The notes under the pieces were generated by a model. It was not told the origin of the DNA. It saw nothing but the letters and a program-made list of their open reading frames with translations, and did not search any database. Of a stretch of DNA of 64,000 bases, positions 1-9,392 are shown one piece after another. The position numbers and the translations under genes are program-made. Within the stretch, counting starts at the first letter, position 1, and each line of letters begins with the position of its first letter. Source of the DNA: Oligoflexus sp. (GTDB taxonomy: Bacteria > Bdellovibrionota_B > Oligoflexia > Oligoflexales > Oligoflexaceae); assembly GCF_035712445.1 (NCBI RefSeq), contig NZ_DASTAT010000053.1, positions 1-64,000 on the forward strand. Direction: 5' to 3'.

Positions 1-1
1 C

Positions 2-847
2 ACTCTGAAAGTTCCTGCGATCAACGTCAACGACTCGGTCACCAAGTCGAAGAACGACAACAAATACGGCTGCCGCCACAGCTTGAACGACGCCATCAAA
101 CGCGGCACCGACATGCTGCTGTCCGGTAAAAAAGCTCTCGTCATCGGTTACGGCGATGTGGGCAAGGGTTCGGCTCAGAGTCTTCGTCAGGAAGGTATGA
201 TCGTTCGCGTCACCGAGATCGATCCTATCTGTGCGATGCAGGCCTGTATGGACGGTTACGAAGTGGTTTCGCCTTATAAAAACGGCGTGAACACCGGCAC
301 GGAAGACGGCATCAACAAGGAACTCCTGCAGAACACCGACCTGATCGTGACCACGACGGGTAACATCAACGTCTGTGACAAGCACATGCTGACCCATGTG
401 AAGTCGGGCGCTGTGGTCTGTAACATCGGCCACTTCGATAACGAAATCGACACCAAGTTCCTGCGCGATAAATTCGAATGGCAGGAAGTGAAGCCTCAGG
501 TGCACAAGATCTTCCGTGACAGCAAAGATGAAGAGAACTTCATCATCCTTCTGTCCGAAGGCCGCCTTGTGAACCTTGGCAACGCCACCGGTCACCCCTC
601 GCGTATCATGGACGGTTCGTTTGCCAACCAGGTTCTGGCGCAGATGTATCTTTATGAGAAGAAGTGGGCGGACAAGAAGAGCGAGCCAATTTCCGTTAAA
701 GTCCTGCCCAAGAAGCTGGACGAGGAAGTGGCCCGTAACATGGTCGAAGGCTTCGGTGGCGTGATCACCAAGCTGACCACGGACCAGGCGAAGTATATCG
801 GCGTGAAGGCCGAAGGCCCTTACAAGAACGACGATTACAAGTACTAA
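2..847 (+). CDS. ahcY: Adenosylhomocysteinase (S-adenosyl-L-homocysteine hydrolase), 5'-truncated by window start
   Basis: NAD-dependent cytosolic enzyme that hydrolyses S-adenosylhomocysteine to adenosine and homocysteine in the activated methyl cycle. The frame is open from base 2 and reads [13 protein letters not shown], then [13 protein letters not shown], the conserved substrate-domain stretch of the family. The NAD-binding glycine motif [11 protein letters not shown] follows at about bases 146-178. Also family-typical are [10 protein letters not shown] and the C-terminal end [10 protein letters not shown] (usual form GPFKPDHYRY). About 281 residues are visible of a protein normally 430-490 aa, so the N-terminal third lies outside the window. 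A strong hairpin terminator follows directly. Confidence 0.97.
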   Translation, partial: TLKVPAINVNDSVTKSKNDNKYGCRHSLNDAIKRGTDMLLSGKKALVIGYGDVGKGSAQSLRQEGMIVRVTEIDPICAMQACMDGYEVVSPYKNGVNTGTEDGINKELLQNTDLIVTTTGNINVCDKHMLTHVKSGAVVCNIGHFDNEIDTKFLRDKFEWQEVKPQVHKIFRDSKDEENFIILLSEGRLVNLGNATGHPSRIMDGSFANQVLAQMYLYEKKWADKKSEPISVKVLPKKLDEEVARNMVEGFGGVITKLTTDQAKYIGVKAEGPYKNDDYKY

Positions 848-854
848 GAAGAAA

Positions 855-889
855 AAAAGCCTGCTCCTTGTTTAAGGAGACAGGCTTTT
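855..889. terminator. Bidirectional intrinsic terminator between ahcY and the M13 peptidase gene
   Basis: Arms 855-863 plus 864-869 pair with 874-879 plus 881-889 around a GTTT loop, with one bulged base. The stem is flanked by an A-run on the left and a T-run on the right, so it can end transcription on both strands between the convergent genes. A second 7-bp hairpin (GCCTGCT/AGCAGGC, about 900-926) lies just inside on the side of the minus-strand gene. Confidence 0.85.
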
Positions 890-930
890 GTTTTGCACAG
901 CCTGCTGCTTGTCAGGAGCAGGCCCTTCCC

Positions 931-2937
931 TCACCAGATCTTCACCACGTCCTTCTCGGGCAGCACCATCGCATCCTTGGCTTTGCACTGGAACACCTTG
1001 GCAAAATCAGGCTGATTCTTCATCTGCTGATTCACGCGCGCCCAGCCGAGGGCATGCGGATCGGTTTTAAGCCGCATTTCCTTTTGCTTCGGCAGCATGA
1101 TGCCGCACCAGACGCGGGCATACTGAAGGAAAAAGGCGCGCTTCATTTCATCCGTGCCCTTGCCTTCCGGGAAAGCGGCGCGATAGGCGAAGGTCACACC
1201 AGTCAGATCCCCGATGTTTTCCCCCAGGGTCAAGCGACCGTTGTGACCAATCTTATTGAACTGCTGCTCAAAATTCTGACCGCGGAGTTTGAAGTTCTTC
1301 ACGTCCTCATCAGTCATCCACTGCTTCAGGCGGCCTTCCGCATCAAACTGCGCGCCTTGATCATCAATACCATGACCAAGTTCATGACCGATGACGGCCC
1401 CGACGGAACCCAGGTTGATTTCCACCGGCAGGCTCGGGTCATAGAACGGGTACTGAAGAATGCCGATCGGCATGACGAATTTATTATCATCCGGGCTATA
1501 GTATGCATTGACGGTCAAAGGACCCATTTCCCAGACGTTCGAATTGCGTTTCTGTTTAAGTTCCGCCAGCGAACGCTCCTGCAGTTTCGCGGCCAGCTTC
1601 TCAAAGTTCCCGTTCGGTTCGGTCAGGCTGTACTCGGCCTCGGGATTGAAGCGCCATTCCTCATCATTGCGCGGCTTCACCAGCTGCAGACGCGCCTTGC
1701 TCATCTTTTCCCGCGCCCCGCCTTTGCCCTGCTCGCTCAGCCACTGGTTGCTACTGATGCCATTGATGATGGACTTCCTAACCTCTTCGGCCAGCGCCAC
1801 GAATTTATCTTCCGGGAAATCCGGGAAGACCTTCGGCAGGAGTTCCGCATCAAGTTCCTTCGTAAAGCTGTTCATGACAGCCATGGTGCAGCGCTCCTCG
1901 CGCTCGGGACGAACCTTGGGGGCACCCAGCTGCTTCACACCGAAAGCATAGTAGGCTTTTTTGAATTCGGGATAGCCATCATCGAGCATCGAACTCAAGC
2001 TTTCAAAGAGATAGACCGCTTTCAGAGTCTCCAGCTTCTCACGGTTCAGACGATCCTGCAGCCAGGCATAGGTGTCGGGTGTGAAGTGACGAATCAAGGT
2101 CGTCTCAGGAACCTGCGGCAGCACGTCTTCAAAATGAAAGTTCGGATATTTCTTCACAAGGTCCGCGCGGCTGACTTCGCTTTTCTGGACCCAGATGTCG
2201 CGCCATTCAGCAGGCAAGGGGCTGACTTTGGCGAAGCCCGTCTCGAAATCGAGCACGGCCCGGGCTTGGGCATCGGCAGCTGCTTTCGGGGTGCCTATCG
2301 TTTGGAAGAACTGGACCAGAATCTTTTTAAAGGCGCTGCGCACTTCCGGGCTTTCATAATACGAACGCTCCGGCAGACTCATGGCATTGGCTACGAAATA
2401 AAAATCATAAACGTCCGGCTGGCTCTGGTTGGCAAGATTGCCGATTTCCAGAAAGCTGGTACGGGCCGCTTTTCTTTCATCCGCCAAAAAACGGGCGAAG
2501 GCCGCGTGGTCCTTGATGGCTGCCAGACGCTGAACAGTATCCGCGACGCGTTTTTTTTCCTCGTTCGCGCTGGCGGCTGGATCCATGCAGGCATTGTAAA
2601 CGGTCGCCAGAGTCTGCGAACGCGGAGCCAGCTTCACGCCTTTTTTCGATTCGGCGGCGATATCGCGCAGAAAGGCTTTCTTCTTGTCCAGAAGACGTTC
2701 GGCCGAATCATCGAAAGCAAAGGTATGGCTGGAACGATCCGGCCGCAGGGCATAGCTGTCGATCGCGCGGGAGCAGGCATAGCTATAGAAGTCGTCGCAG
2801 GGACTGACGGTATCATTCACAGGAAATTCACGGCGATCGGGAATGGTGCTGGTGGCTTTGGGTTTGGGCGGAGTCACGGCCAGGAGCGGCGCAGTGAAAA
2901 GACCAAGGGCCAGTAAAGAAAGAGACTGACGTAGCAT
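931..2937 (-). CDS. M13 family metalloendopeptidase (neprilysin/PepO-like), secreted
   Basis: Zinc endopeptidase of 668 aa, the usual M13 length. It starts with a Sec signal peptide (LSLLALGLFTAPLLA) and then the family N-terminal motif SPCDDFYSYAC. The zinc site HELGH is at residues 518-522 and is followed by the second motif GENIGDLTG, where family members usually have ENIADxGG. It also carries VNAYYSP upstream of the zinc site and the C-terminal FQCKAKDAM...VKIW signature. The predicted location is periplasmic or extracellular. The gene converges on ahcY and shares a terminator region with it. No partner gene is evident; the substrate is unknown, and peptide degradation is the family role. 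Confidence 0.95.
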   Translation of the reverse strand: MLRQSLSLLALGLFTAPLLAVTPPKPKATSTIPDRREFPVNDTVSPCDDFYSYACSRAIDSYALRPDRSSHTFAFDDSAERLLDKKKAFLRDIAAESKKGVKLAPRSQTLATVYNACMDPAASANEEKKRVADTVQRLAAIKDHAAFARFLADERKAARTSFLEIGNLANQSQPDVYDFYFVANAMSLPERSYYESPEVRSAFKKILVQFFQTIGTPKAAADAQARAVLDFETGFAKVSPLPAEWRDIWVQKSEVSRADLVKKYPNFHFEDVLPQVPETTLIRHFTPDTYAWLQDRLNREKLETLKAVYLFESLSSMLDDGYPEFKKAYYAFGVKQLGAPKVRPEREERCTMAVMNSFTKELDAELLPKVFPDFPEDKFVALAEEVRKSIINGISSNQWLSEQGKGGAREKMSKARLQLVKPRNDEEWRFNPEAEYSLTEPNGNFEKLAAKLQERSLAELKQKRNSNVWEMGPLTVNAYYSPDDNKFVMPIGILQYPFYDPSLPVEINLGSVGAVIGHELGHGIDDQGAQFDAEGRLKQWMTDEDVKNFKLRGQNFEQQFNKIGHNGRLTLGENIGDLTGVTFAYRAAFPEGKGTDEMKRAFFLQYARVWCGIMLPKQKEMRLKTDPHALGWARVNQQMKNQPDFAKVFQCKAKDAMVLPEKDVVKIW

Positions 2938-3285
2938 GAAGACTCCCTAGAATTGTCCGGAAAGCATGACGCAGAGCGGGATACGAAAATACACGAGCAG
3001 GATTCAAAGACCAATAGAATAAAAATGGTGAAGTTTCCCTAAGTTATGGCGTCATAAAAAATCCATCAAACGAAATACCCTCAAGGCCTTGAGCCGGTCG
3101 GCAGAGTTTGCCCGGCAAAGCGTTCACCAATTCTAAAATCAGCCCTGATTGCGGCAAATTTTTAAGCCCAGGAGCAAAGGCCATTTTGGTCTATTTTGTG
3201 AAAGCCTCAAAGGCTTCTGATGAAATTTTCAGCAGGCCCGGAAAAATTCTTCCGAAAGACGGTTGATTCACTCGGAGGAAAAAGC
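2938..3285. other. Intergenic region, divergent promoters expected
   Basis: This 348-bp gap separates the divergent M13 peptidase and collagen-like genes and must hold both promoters, but I could not place either confidently. Visible structures are a perfect 14-bp palindrome CTCAAGGCCTTGAG at 3080-3093 and a short hairpin AAGCCT-CAA-AGGCTT at 3202-3216. No gene is seen. Confidence 0.5.
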
Positions 3286-5805
3286 ATGCTGCGCTTTTTA
3301 GGCAAACTGATCCTATGCTTTCACGCCTTGCTGCTCCTAAGCGGTTCTGCATGGGCGGAGGATCTGCGATTCAAAATCAATCTGAAATCGAAAAGACTGC
3401 ACCAGGACCGGGAATGGCTGATCGAAAGAGCCGCGCTGTGGGATGGCAAACATCTCTATATCAATCCCCAGCTCGACTTCAGCAATGTCGCGTGCGCCGG
3501 AAATCCGGAAGGCGGATGGAAGTGCACGGGCACCGTGGTGGCGACAGGTGATTATGCGCCCAATGTTTCCCTGACTTTTGACTGGAATGAAAGCGGAACG
3601 CACGACAAGAGCGAAAGGCTCTATCCCTCGCAGATCGCTGAAAATGCCTTCCGCATTCAGGCTGCCGGCATGGGTGTGGTCGTTTACGCGGAACCCAACT
3701 GCGCCTGTCGCACGGCCCAGTGTTCCAATACGGTTTCCGTTCTGATCCGTGAAGGGGCTGGAGGACGCGTTCTTTGGGGACCGGAAACGCATCAGGTCAT
3801 CTTTGATGAATCCTGCCGCATGCTCCTGATGCTCGGGAAAACCCAGCCGATTGATGCTTCCATTCAGCGTTATGATCCAGCAGCCCTGTCTTTGGCCGTG
3901 ACTTTGGATGGTGCCGAGCAGAATCTTGATTACCTGCCGCTCAGTGGCAAAGGTGAAAACGGTGCGCAGGGTCCAGCCGGAGCCCCTGGCGCTACAGGTC
4001 CCCAAGGTCCTACCGGTCCTCAAGGTCCTCGTGGTGAAATCGGTCCGGTCGGTCCTCAAGGTTTGGTGGGTCCACGCGGAGAAGCGGGTGCTCCTGGTCC
4101 CCGCGGAGAAATCGGTCCCATCGGTCCGGGTGGACCTGAAGGCAAACAGGGTCCACGCGGTCCTGAAGGTCCTGTTGGGCCGCCCGGTTCCCAAGGTCCC
4201 AAAGGTGATATGGGTGATGAAGGTCCCAAAGGTGAACGCGGTCCCACCGGTTTGCCGGGTCCTGCCGGTGCGCAGGGACCCATTGGTGCTGCCGGTCCCA
4301 AGGGTGATAAAGGCGACAAGGGTGATGCCGGTGCGCGCGGTCCCAAAGGTGACATTGGTGAAACCGGTCCGCAGGGTCCGAAAGGTGACCTAGGTCCGAC
4401 CGGACTTCCCGGTGCCAAGGGTGATCCTGGTGCGCAGGGTCCTCAAGGCGCGCGCGGAGAGAAAGGCGATCCGGGTGAACGCGGACCCATTGGTCCCACA
4501 GGTTTAAAGGGTGATAAAGGTGATACGGGCTCCACGGGTCCCCAGGGTTTGCCGGGTGAAGCTGGACCTAAAGGTGATAAAGGCGAGCGCGGTGATACCG
4601 GACCTCAGGGTTTGACCGGTCCGAAGGGTGATCCCGGTCCAGCCGGTCCAACCGGAGCCACGGGAGCCAAGGGTGATAAAGGCGACAAGGGTGATACCGG
4701 AGCCACGGGTTTACCCGGTGCCAAAGGCGATCGCGGTGATACCGGCCCGATGGGTCCGCAGGGTCCCAAAGGGGAAACAGGTCCTCAGGGTGCTCAGGGT
4801 TTGAAAGGGGACAAGGGCGACACCGGTGCGGTTGGTCCGAAAGGTCCTGCTGGTCCCCAGGGTGAACGCGGTGAGATCGGTCCTCAGGGTTTGACCGGAG
4901 CCAAGGGTGATAAGGGTGACATGGGCGATCAGGGTTTGCCTGGTGTTCAAGGAACTCAGGGTCCCAAAGGTGAAAAAGGTGATACCGGGGCGATCGGTCC
5001 TCAGGGCCCGCGCGGCGAGCAGGGTATTCAAGGTTTCAAAGGTGATAAAGGCGACACCGGTGCAGCCGGTCCCGTCGGTCCCAAAGGTGATACAGGTCCT
5101 GTTGGTCCCACTGGGCCCCAGGGTCCGAAGGGTGATATCGGTGCCGATGGTCCGCGTGGACCACGCGGAGAGCCTGGACTTCCGGGAGCCACGGGTCCTG
5201 CCGGTCCCCAAGGTGATGCCGGTCCTGCGGGTCCGAAAGGCGAGCGCGGCGAAACAGGAGCGCCTGGACCTGCTGGTGAGAAAGGTCTTCCCGGCGCGAA
5301 AGGCGACAAGGGTGATACCGGCGCTGCGGGTGCCATAGGTCCCAAAGGTGACAAGGGTGATCCTGGTGTCGCCGGTCCTGCCGGTCCCAAAGGTGATACA
5401 GGATTCACAGGTCCTGCCGGTCCTGTTGGTCCCAAGGGTGATATTGGACCCCAGGGTCCCACCGGGCCCAAAGGGGAAAGCGGTGAACGCGGTCCCATCG
5501 GCCCTGCCGGACCCAAAGGCGACAGTGGACCGGTTGGTCCCGCTGGTCCCGTCGGTCCCAAAGGTGAATCCGGTGCAGCCGGTCCTGCCGGACCGAAGGG
5601 TGACGCTGGTCCCGTTGGTCCTGAAGGTGCTCGCGGCCCCCGCGGTGAATCAGGTACTCCTGGTGCCGCAGGCCCCGCTGGTCCCAAAGGCGACAAAGGC
5701 GATCCCGGGCCCGAAGGCCCCCGTGGCCCCCGCGGTGAAACCGGCCCCGCCACCGACCTGACTGACATTCTTCGCCGCCTTGATGCTCTCGAAGCACGGC
5801 CCTAA
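3286..5805 (+). CDS. Collagen-like secreted protein with 200 uninterrupted Gly-X-Y triplets
   Basis: Exported structural protein of 839 aa. I start it at ATG 3286 because GGAGG lies 8 bases upstream and the N-terminus is then a clean signal peptide ([20 protein letters not shown]); an in-frame ATG at 3220 would add 22 residues before the signal and has no good ribosome site. Residues about 23-222 form a Cys-containing globular domain. Residues 223-822 (bases 3952-5751) are 200 Gly-X-Y triplets without a break, rich in GPKGD, GDKGD and GPAGP. Such Lys-Gly-Asp/Glu patterns can stabilise triple helices by salt bridges, which bacterial collagens need because they generally lack hydroxyproline. 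The last 17 residues ([17 protein letters not shown]) resemble a short heptad segment and may help trimerise. No LPXTG or membrane anchor is seen, so surface attachment is unexplained. Confidence 0.93.
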   Translation: MLRFLGKLILCFHALLLLSGSAWAEDLRFKINLKSKRLHQDREWLIERAALWDGKHLYINPQLDFSNVACAGNPEGGWKCTGTVVATGDYAPNVSLTFDWNESGTHDKSERLYPSQIAENAFRIQAAGMGVVVYAEPNCACRTAQCSNTVSVLIREGAGGRVLWGPETHQVIFDESCRMLLMLGKTQPIDASIQRYDPAALSLAVTLDGAEQNLDYLPLSGKGENGAQGPAGAPGATGPQGPTGPQGPRGEIGPVGPQGLVGPRGEAGAPGPRGEIGPIGPGGPEGKQGPRGPEGPVGPPGSQGPKGDMGDEGPKGERGPTGLPGPAGAQGPIGAAGPKGDKGDKGDAGARGPKGDIGETGPQGPKGDLGPTGLPGAKGDPGAQGPQGARGEKGDPGERGPIGPTGLKGDKGDTGSTGPQGLPGEAGPKGDKGERGDTGPQGLTGPKGDPGPAGPTGATGAKGDKGDKGDTGATGLPGAKGDRGDTGPMGPQGPKGETGPQGAQGLKGDKGDTGAVGPKGPAGPQGERGEIGPQGLTGAKGDKGDMGDQGLPGVQGTQGPKGEKGDTGAIGPQGPRGEQGIQGFKGDKGDTGAAGPVGPKGDTGPVGPTGPQGPKGDIGADGPRGPRGEPGLPGATGPAGPQGDAGPAGPKGERGETGAPGPAGEKGLPGAKGDKGDTGAAGAIGPKGDKGDPGVAGPAGPKGDTGFTGPAGPVGPKGDIGPQGPTGPKGESGERGPIGPAGPKGDSGPVGPAGPVGPKGESGAAGPAGPKGDAGPVGPEGARGPRGESGTPGAAGPAGPKGDKGDPGPEGPRGPRGETGPATDLTDILRRLDALEARP

Positions 5806-5813
5806 CACAAACA

Positions 5814-5840
5814 CCCCGGCTCTGGCCGGGGTTTTTATTT
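5814..5840 (+). terminator. Intrinsic terminator of the collagen-like gene
   Basis: CCCCGGC (5814-5820), loop TCTG, GCCGGGG (5825-5831), followed by TTTTTATTT. It lies 8 bases after the stop codon. Confidence 0.93.
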
Positions 5841-5983
5841 CCACCCCGCAAACCTTAAAAAGACCGCGACCCGCCGCATCCGCGCGCGAAACCTCAAAAC
5901 CCTCGGCACGCTTGCCGCGCTTTCTTCCGCGCCCCGGCTGCCCCGCTTCCGCCCGCGATCATGACAAAGGGCCGTCTTTCGGA

Positions 5984-6012
5984 TTGATCACAGTTCCGCT
6001 CGGCCGCATAAT
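5984..6012 (+). promoter_or_regulatory. Sigma-70-like promoter of the MFS gene
   Basis: TTGATC (5984-5989), a 17-base spacer, then CATAAT (6007-6012). The implied transcription start near 6019 gives a leader of about 27 bases to ATG 6046, and favours 6046 over 6028 as the start codon. Prediction by eye only. Confidence 0.5.
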
Positions 6013-6045
6013 CGTTTTTTCTGCCTCATGCGCAAGGAATGCCAC

Positions 6046-7215
6046 ATGCCGAAAGAAGTTTGGGTTCTGGGCTTTGTCAGTTTGCTCATGGATATTTCCT
6101 CCGAGATGGTCCACAGCCTTTTGCCGCTGTTCATGGTAGGCACTCTCGGCATCAGCGTTTTCGCAGTGGGATTGATCGAAGGCGCGGCGGAAGCCACGGC
6201 GCTGATCGTAAAAATTTTCTCGGGCGCTCTGAGCGATTACCTCGGCAAACGCAAGGCTCTCGCCATTGTCGGCTATGGACTGGCGGCTATCACAAAACCC
6301 ATGTTTGCCCTCGCCCAAAGCAGTGGCATGGTGCTCACCGCGCGGTTGACCGATCGCATCGGCAAAGGCATTCGCGGCGCTCCGCGTGATGCCTTGATTG
6401 CTGACATAACGCCAGCTGCGATGCGCGGCGCTGCCTTTGGCTTAAGACAATCTTTGGACACGATCGGCGCCTTCGTGGGTCCGCTCCTGGCCACCGCTCT
6501 GATGGTGCTCTGGGCCAATGACTTCCGCGCCGTATTTTGGGTTTCTGTGATTCCCGCGACCCTCGCAGTCCTTCTCCTTCTGGTCGGCATTCGCGAACCC
6601 GCGTCCCATTCTGAACAAAAACGTACCAACCCCATTCGCATGGACAATCTGAAACGCCTGAATGCCAGCTACTGGTGGGTTGTGGCTCTGGGTGCGATCT
6701 TCACCCTGGCCCGTTTCAGCGAGGCCTTCCTCGTTTTAAGAGCCCAGGAACGCGGCATCCCCATGGCCTGGGTCCCGCTGGTCATGGTCGTGATGAATGT
6801 TATCTACGCCGCGTCCGCCTATCCCTTTGGTCGACTTTCCGATCGCATGTCTCCCCTTTATCTGCTCGCCCTCGGCACGCTTGTGCTTTTGATCGCTGAC
6901 GTTGTGCTGGCCCTTGGCACCAACGGCACTCATGTGATGATCGGCATCGCCTTCTGGGGCATTCATCTCGGCATCACACAGGGTCTCATGTCGGCTTTGG
7001 TCGCTCACACCGCGCCTGCTGACCTGCGCGGAACCGCCTTCGGTTTTTTCAACCTCGTTTCCGGAGTGGCCATGCTTATCTCGTCCGCGCTGGCCGGTCT
7101 TCTTTGGGATCAGCTCGGCGCAGCCTCGACCTTTTGGACGGGGGCGGGCTTCTGTGCGCTTGGACTTGTCGGCCTTCTTAGGATACAAGGTATTGATTTT
7201 AAGCAGGTTTCCTAG
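6046..7215 (+). CDS. MFS transporter
   Basis: Inner-membrane major facilitator of 389 aa with about 12 hydrophobic segments. The loop between helices 2 and 3 carries the MFS signature (FSGALSDYLGKRKALAIVGYG), and the second half repeats it weakly (YPFGRLSDRMSP). The start is placed at ATG 6046 because AAGGA precedes it at a good distance; ATG 6028 would add six residues. The N-terminus (LGFVSLLMDISSEMVHSLLP) resembles a family of small uncharacterised MFS exporters found next to resistance or stress genes. The substrate cannot be told from sequence. It appears monocistronic. Confidence 0.88.
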   Translation: MPKEVWVLGFVSLLMDISSEMVHSLLPLFMVGTLGISVFAVGLIEGAAEATALIVKIFSGALSDYLGKRKALAIVGYGLAAITKPMFALAQSSGMVLTARLTDRIGKGIRGAPRDALIADITPAAMRGAAFGLRQSLDTIGAFVGPLLATALMVLWANDFRAVFWVSVIPATLAVLLLLVGIREPASHSEQKRTNPIRMDNLKRLNASYWWVVALGAIFTLARFSEAFLVLRAQERGIPMAWVPLVMVVMNVIYAASAYPFGRLSDRMSPLYLLALGTLVLLIADVVLALGTNGTHVMIGIAFWGIHLGITQGLMSALVAHTAPADLRGTAFGFFNLVSGVAMLISSALAGLLWDQLGAASTFWTGAGFCALGLVGLLRIQGIDFKQVS

Positions 7216-7237
7216 TTGGTCAGAATAGTCCCCAGCC

Positions 7238-7264
7238 TGTCACAAAGCAGGCGGGTCCACCGTA
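7238..7264 (+). promoter_or_regulatory. Candidate ECF-type (autoregulatory) promoter
   Basis: TGTCACA (7238-7244), exactly 16 bases, then CGTA (7261-7264), located 24 bases before the GTG of the ECF sigma gene. The known ECF41-type promoter is TGTCACA-N16-CGTC, so this differs by one base. The sigma factor here lacks the ECF41 C-terminal extension, so the match suggests autoregulation but does not assign the group. Confidence 0.55.
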
Positions 7265-7287
7265 TACTGTCAGGGAAGTGAGCAAGG

Positions 7288-7827
7288 GTGTTGGATCATC
7301 GGAGCGATGAGGAACTTTTGGATCAATATCACGCAGGGGATGCTGAGGCTTTCCGCAGCTTCTATCGGCGGCATGCCGGGCGCGTGCTCGGCTATCTTCA
7401 GACCAAAGGCCTAAATGCCCAGGCCGCCGAGGAAGTTCGTCAGGAAGCCTTTCTACGCCTGCATCACTCCATCCATCGTTATGAAAGCGGGCGCCCGGCG
7501 CTGCCCTGGTTTTTCACGATCGTGCATAACTGCCTGGTCGACAGCATCAGGCAAAGCCAGAGCCTTATGAAAATGAAAAACGCCTGGCAGAACAAGGGAC
7601 CGGAAACCGTCACGGTCCAGGATCACGCGGAAGACGAGGACCCGGGAACGGCAATCCTGAATTCCCTTTCCGCCGAACAGAGGCAGGTGGTCGAGCTGCG
7701 GGTCTTTGAAGAAAAATCCTTCAAGGAAATGGCCCATACCACCGGCAAAAGCGAAGTGGCGCTGCGAAAAATCTATGAGCGCGCCCGCCAGAAGATGCGA
7801 GGCTTTTGGAATGGAGAGGATGCATGA
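7288..7827 (+). CDS. ECF-family RNA polymerase sigma factor
   Basis: Sigma-70 family protein of 179 aa. Region 2 spans about residues 10-85 (DAEAFRSFYRRHAGRVLGYL, then AAEEVRQEAFLRLHHSIHRY and PWFFTIVHNCLVDSIRQ). Region 4 spans about 120-175 (LSAEQRQVVELRVFEEKSFKEM, then the helix-turn-helix KSEVALRKIYERARQKMR). The start is GTG 7288 with GGGAAG upstream; TTG 7291 is an alternative. The stop overlaps the start of the next gene in ATGA, so the two are translationally coupled. A sigma gene coupled to a small membrane protein is the standard arrangement for a sigma/anti-sigma pair. Confidence 0.93.
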   Translation: MLDHRSDEELLDQYHAGDAEAFRSFYRRHAGRVLGYLQTKGLNAQAAEEVRQEAFLRLHHSIHRYESGRPALPWFFTIVHNCLVDSIRQSQSLMKMKNAWQNKGPETVTVQDHAEDEDPGTAILNSLSAEQRQVVELRVFEEKSFKEMAHTTGKSEVALRKIYERARQKMRGFWNGEDA

Positions 7828-8360
7828 AACCTGATCCTTCGGACTGGCAAAAATTTCTAGACAGTGAAGCCCCGGTGGATGCTGCGGTCCCGGTTCCCGA
7901 TGCGATTGAAAAAGATCTGGTGCGCTCACGCACGCACCTTTCTTTCACGTATATCGGCGGCGCCGCGCTCGGCTATCTGATCTCGCTGATGATCTGCGCG
8001 CAATGTTCCGTCGGCCTTTCGCCCCTGGCCTGGAAAGTCAACTCGCTGATTCACACCATGCCTGATCCCTGGTGCCCGATCCTCTGTGGTTTCATCTTTG
8101 GATTTTCTCCGACGCTCGTGAGCTTTCTTTATCTTTCACGCTTTCAGCATCGCTTTCTTATATTCCGCATGGGCTGGCTGCCGGCGCTGGTGCCTGTGAT
8201 CAGCGGCGCTCTGATGCTGCTTTCCGATGACCCGCACGGCTGGGTCTGGCGCAGCATCTGGCTCGTCACAGCAATCCTTACGCCCTATCTTTTCGAACTG
8301 GCTTCGGCCTTCATACTGAAACAGGCCCGCTGGAAACCGGGGACCGGTTCTTCGATTTAA
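7824..8360 (+). CDS. Four-helix membrane protein, putative anti-sigma factor
   Basis: 178 aa, starting at ATG 7824, which overlaps the sigma stop by four bases and has GGAGAGGA upstream. About 40 cytoplasmic N-terminal residues are followed by four hydrophobic segments (near residues 42-62, 88-110, 118-136 and 145-165). There is no HxxxCxxC zinc anti-sigma motif. The architecture recalls NrsF-type membrane anti-sigma factors, although those have about six helices. The proposed role, holding the ECF factor at the membrane until a signal arrives, is inferred from gene coupling only. Confidence 0.6.
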   Translation: MKPDPSDWQKFLDSEAPVDAAVPVPDAIEKDLVRSRTHLSFTYIGGAALGYLISLMICAQCSVGLSPLAWKVNSLIHTMPDPWCPILCGFIFGFSPTLVSFLYLSRFQHRFLIFRMGWLPALVPVISGALMLLSDDPHGWVWRSIWLVTAILTPYLFELASAFILKQARWKPGTGSSI

Positions 8361-8441
8361 GAAGGGAATAGGCAGAATATCGCGCGTGGGATATCCGTAA
8401 CTCGGCTAATTTTCTATGTATTATCAGGGGATACAAAGCAC

Positions 8442-8468
8442 CTCATGTGCAGAAAAATTCGGCCGATA
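8442..8468 (+). promoter_or_regulatory. Element shared by the two TIGR02147 genes (copy 1)
   Basis: CTCATGTGC, then AGAAAAA, then GGCCGATA ending 31 bases before the start codon. The same arrangement occurs in the same orientation before the paralogous gene (14228-14255). It may be a shared promoter or operator. Confidence 0.5.
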
Positions 8469-8499
8469 AGATCCTCAGAGTTTTTCAGCAGGTGCTGTA

Positions 8500-9375
8500 A
8501 TGTCGAGGCAGAAACTGTTACATACCATCGCGAGCCGAGTGCCTGTCACCCGGTATCTCGATTATCGTGAATATCTTCAGGCCGTTTATCTGGCTCTGAA
8601 GCAGGAACTCGAATCCTATTCCTACCTCAGCTTTGCCGAGGATCTTGGCTTTTCCAAAACCAATGTGGTGCATCTGATCATCAAAGGCAAAAGACCTTTG
8701 ACGGGCAAGGCCGCGGATCGTATCAGCAGCGCGCTTGATATGCGCGCCAATGAGCGGAAGTATTTCGAGCAGCTGGTCAGCTTCCAAAATAGCCATGATC
8801 CGATCGAGCGTGAAGTCATGATGCAGAATCTTCTGCATTATAAGACCAAGGACGTGCAGTCCGAGGCCAGCCACGATCAATTGGAATTTTTCACCGAATG
8901 GTACAACGTCGCCATCTATGAGCTGGCGTTCACACCCTATTTCAATGAAGATACCAAAGAGCTGGCAGGCCTTCTGACCCCGCGCATCCGGCCCGAGCAG
9001 GCGCGCAAGAGCCTGGAGCTGCTGCAGCGTTTGAATCTTCTGCATAAGGACGAGACGAGCGGCCGCCTGGTGCCCCAACGCAGACGCGTGAGCACCGGGG
9101 ATGAGATCGCGTCCCTCGCGATTATTCGTTATCATCAGAAAATGATCGACCTCGGCAAGGAATCCCTGACTTCTGTGGAAGCCTCGCTGCGGGATATCAG
9201 TGCGATTTCGATTGCGATACCTGAGGAAAAGCTGCCGGAGCTGAAGAAGGAAATCAGTGCGCTGCGTAAAAAACTTCTGAGCATGGCGGAGCAGGAAACC
9301 AACCCTGATGCCGTGTATCAGGTGAACTTCCAGCTTTTCCCGCTCAGTCGTCAGAAGGCCAGGAGATCGTCCTGA
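8500..9375 (+). CDS. TIGR02147-family protein (putative DNA-binding regulator), paralog 1
   Basis: 291 aa. Residues about 15-90 contain the family N-terminal region YLDYREYLQAVYLALKQE followed by a helix-turn-helix-like stretch (FAEDLGFSKTNVVHLIIKGK, then RPLTGKAADRIS). The rest matches the family layout FFTEWYNVAIYELA, TPRIRPEQARKSLELLQRL, STGDEIASLAIIRYHQKM and a C-terminal KKEISALRKKLLSMAEQE helix. The family is known mainly from Fibrobacter and Bdellovibrio-like bacteria. Its function is untested, with a transcriptional role inferred. It is closely similar along its whole length to the protein at 13312-14187 and shares an upstream element with it. It converges on the lipoprotein gene 9393-10262 with a 17-base gap. 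Confidence 0.88.
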   Translation: MSRQKLLHTIASRVPVTRYLDYREYLQAVYLALKQELESYSYLSFAEDLGFSKTNVVHLIIKGKRPLTGKAADRISSALDMRANERKYFEQLVSFQNSHDPIEREVMMQNLLHYKTKDVQSEASHDQLEFFTEWYNVAIYELAFTPYFNEDTKELAGLLTPRIRPEQARKSLELLQRLNLLHKDETSGRLVPQRRRVSTGDEIASLAIIRYHQKMIDLGKESLTSVEASLRDISAISIAIPEEKLPELKKEISALRKKLLSMAEQETNPDAVYQVNFQLFPLSRQKARRSS

Positions 9376-9392
9376 CCAACGAGACCGCTATC

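Noticed and set aside
868..2916. 682-codon plus-strand open frame opposite the M13 peptidase gene
   Set aside because: No ribosome site, no recognisable domain; it mirrors a well-supported peptidase gene and arises from its codon use.
3220..3285. Upstream in-frame ATG of the collagen-like gene
   Set aside because: Would put 22 charged residues before the signal peptide; GGAGG and the signal support ATG 3286.
4056..5851. Several long minus-strand and shifted frames inside the collagen repeat
   Set aside because: They are Pro/Gly/Ser low-complexity shadows of the GGT-CCx-xxx repeat and have no start signals.
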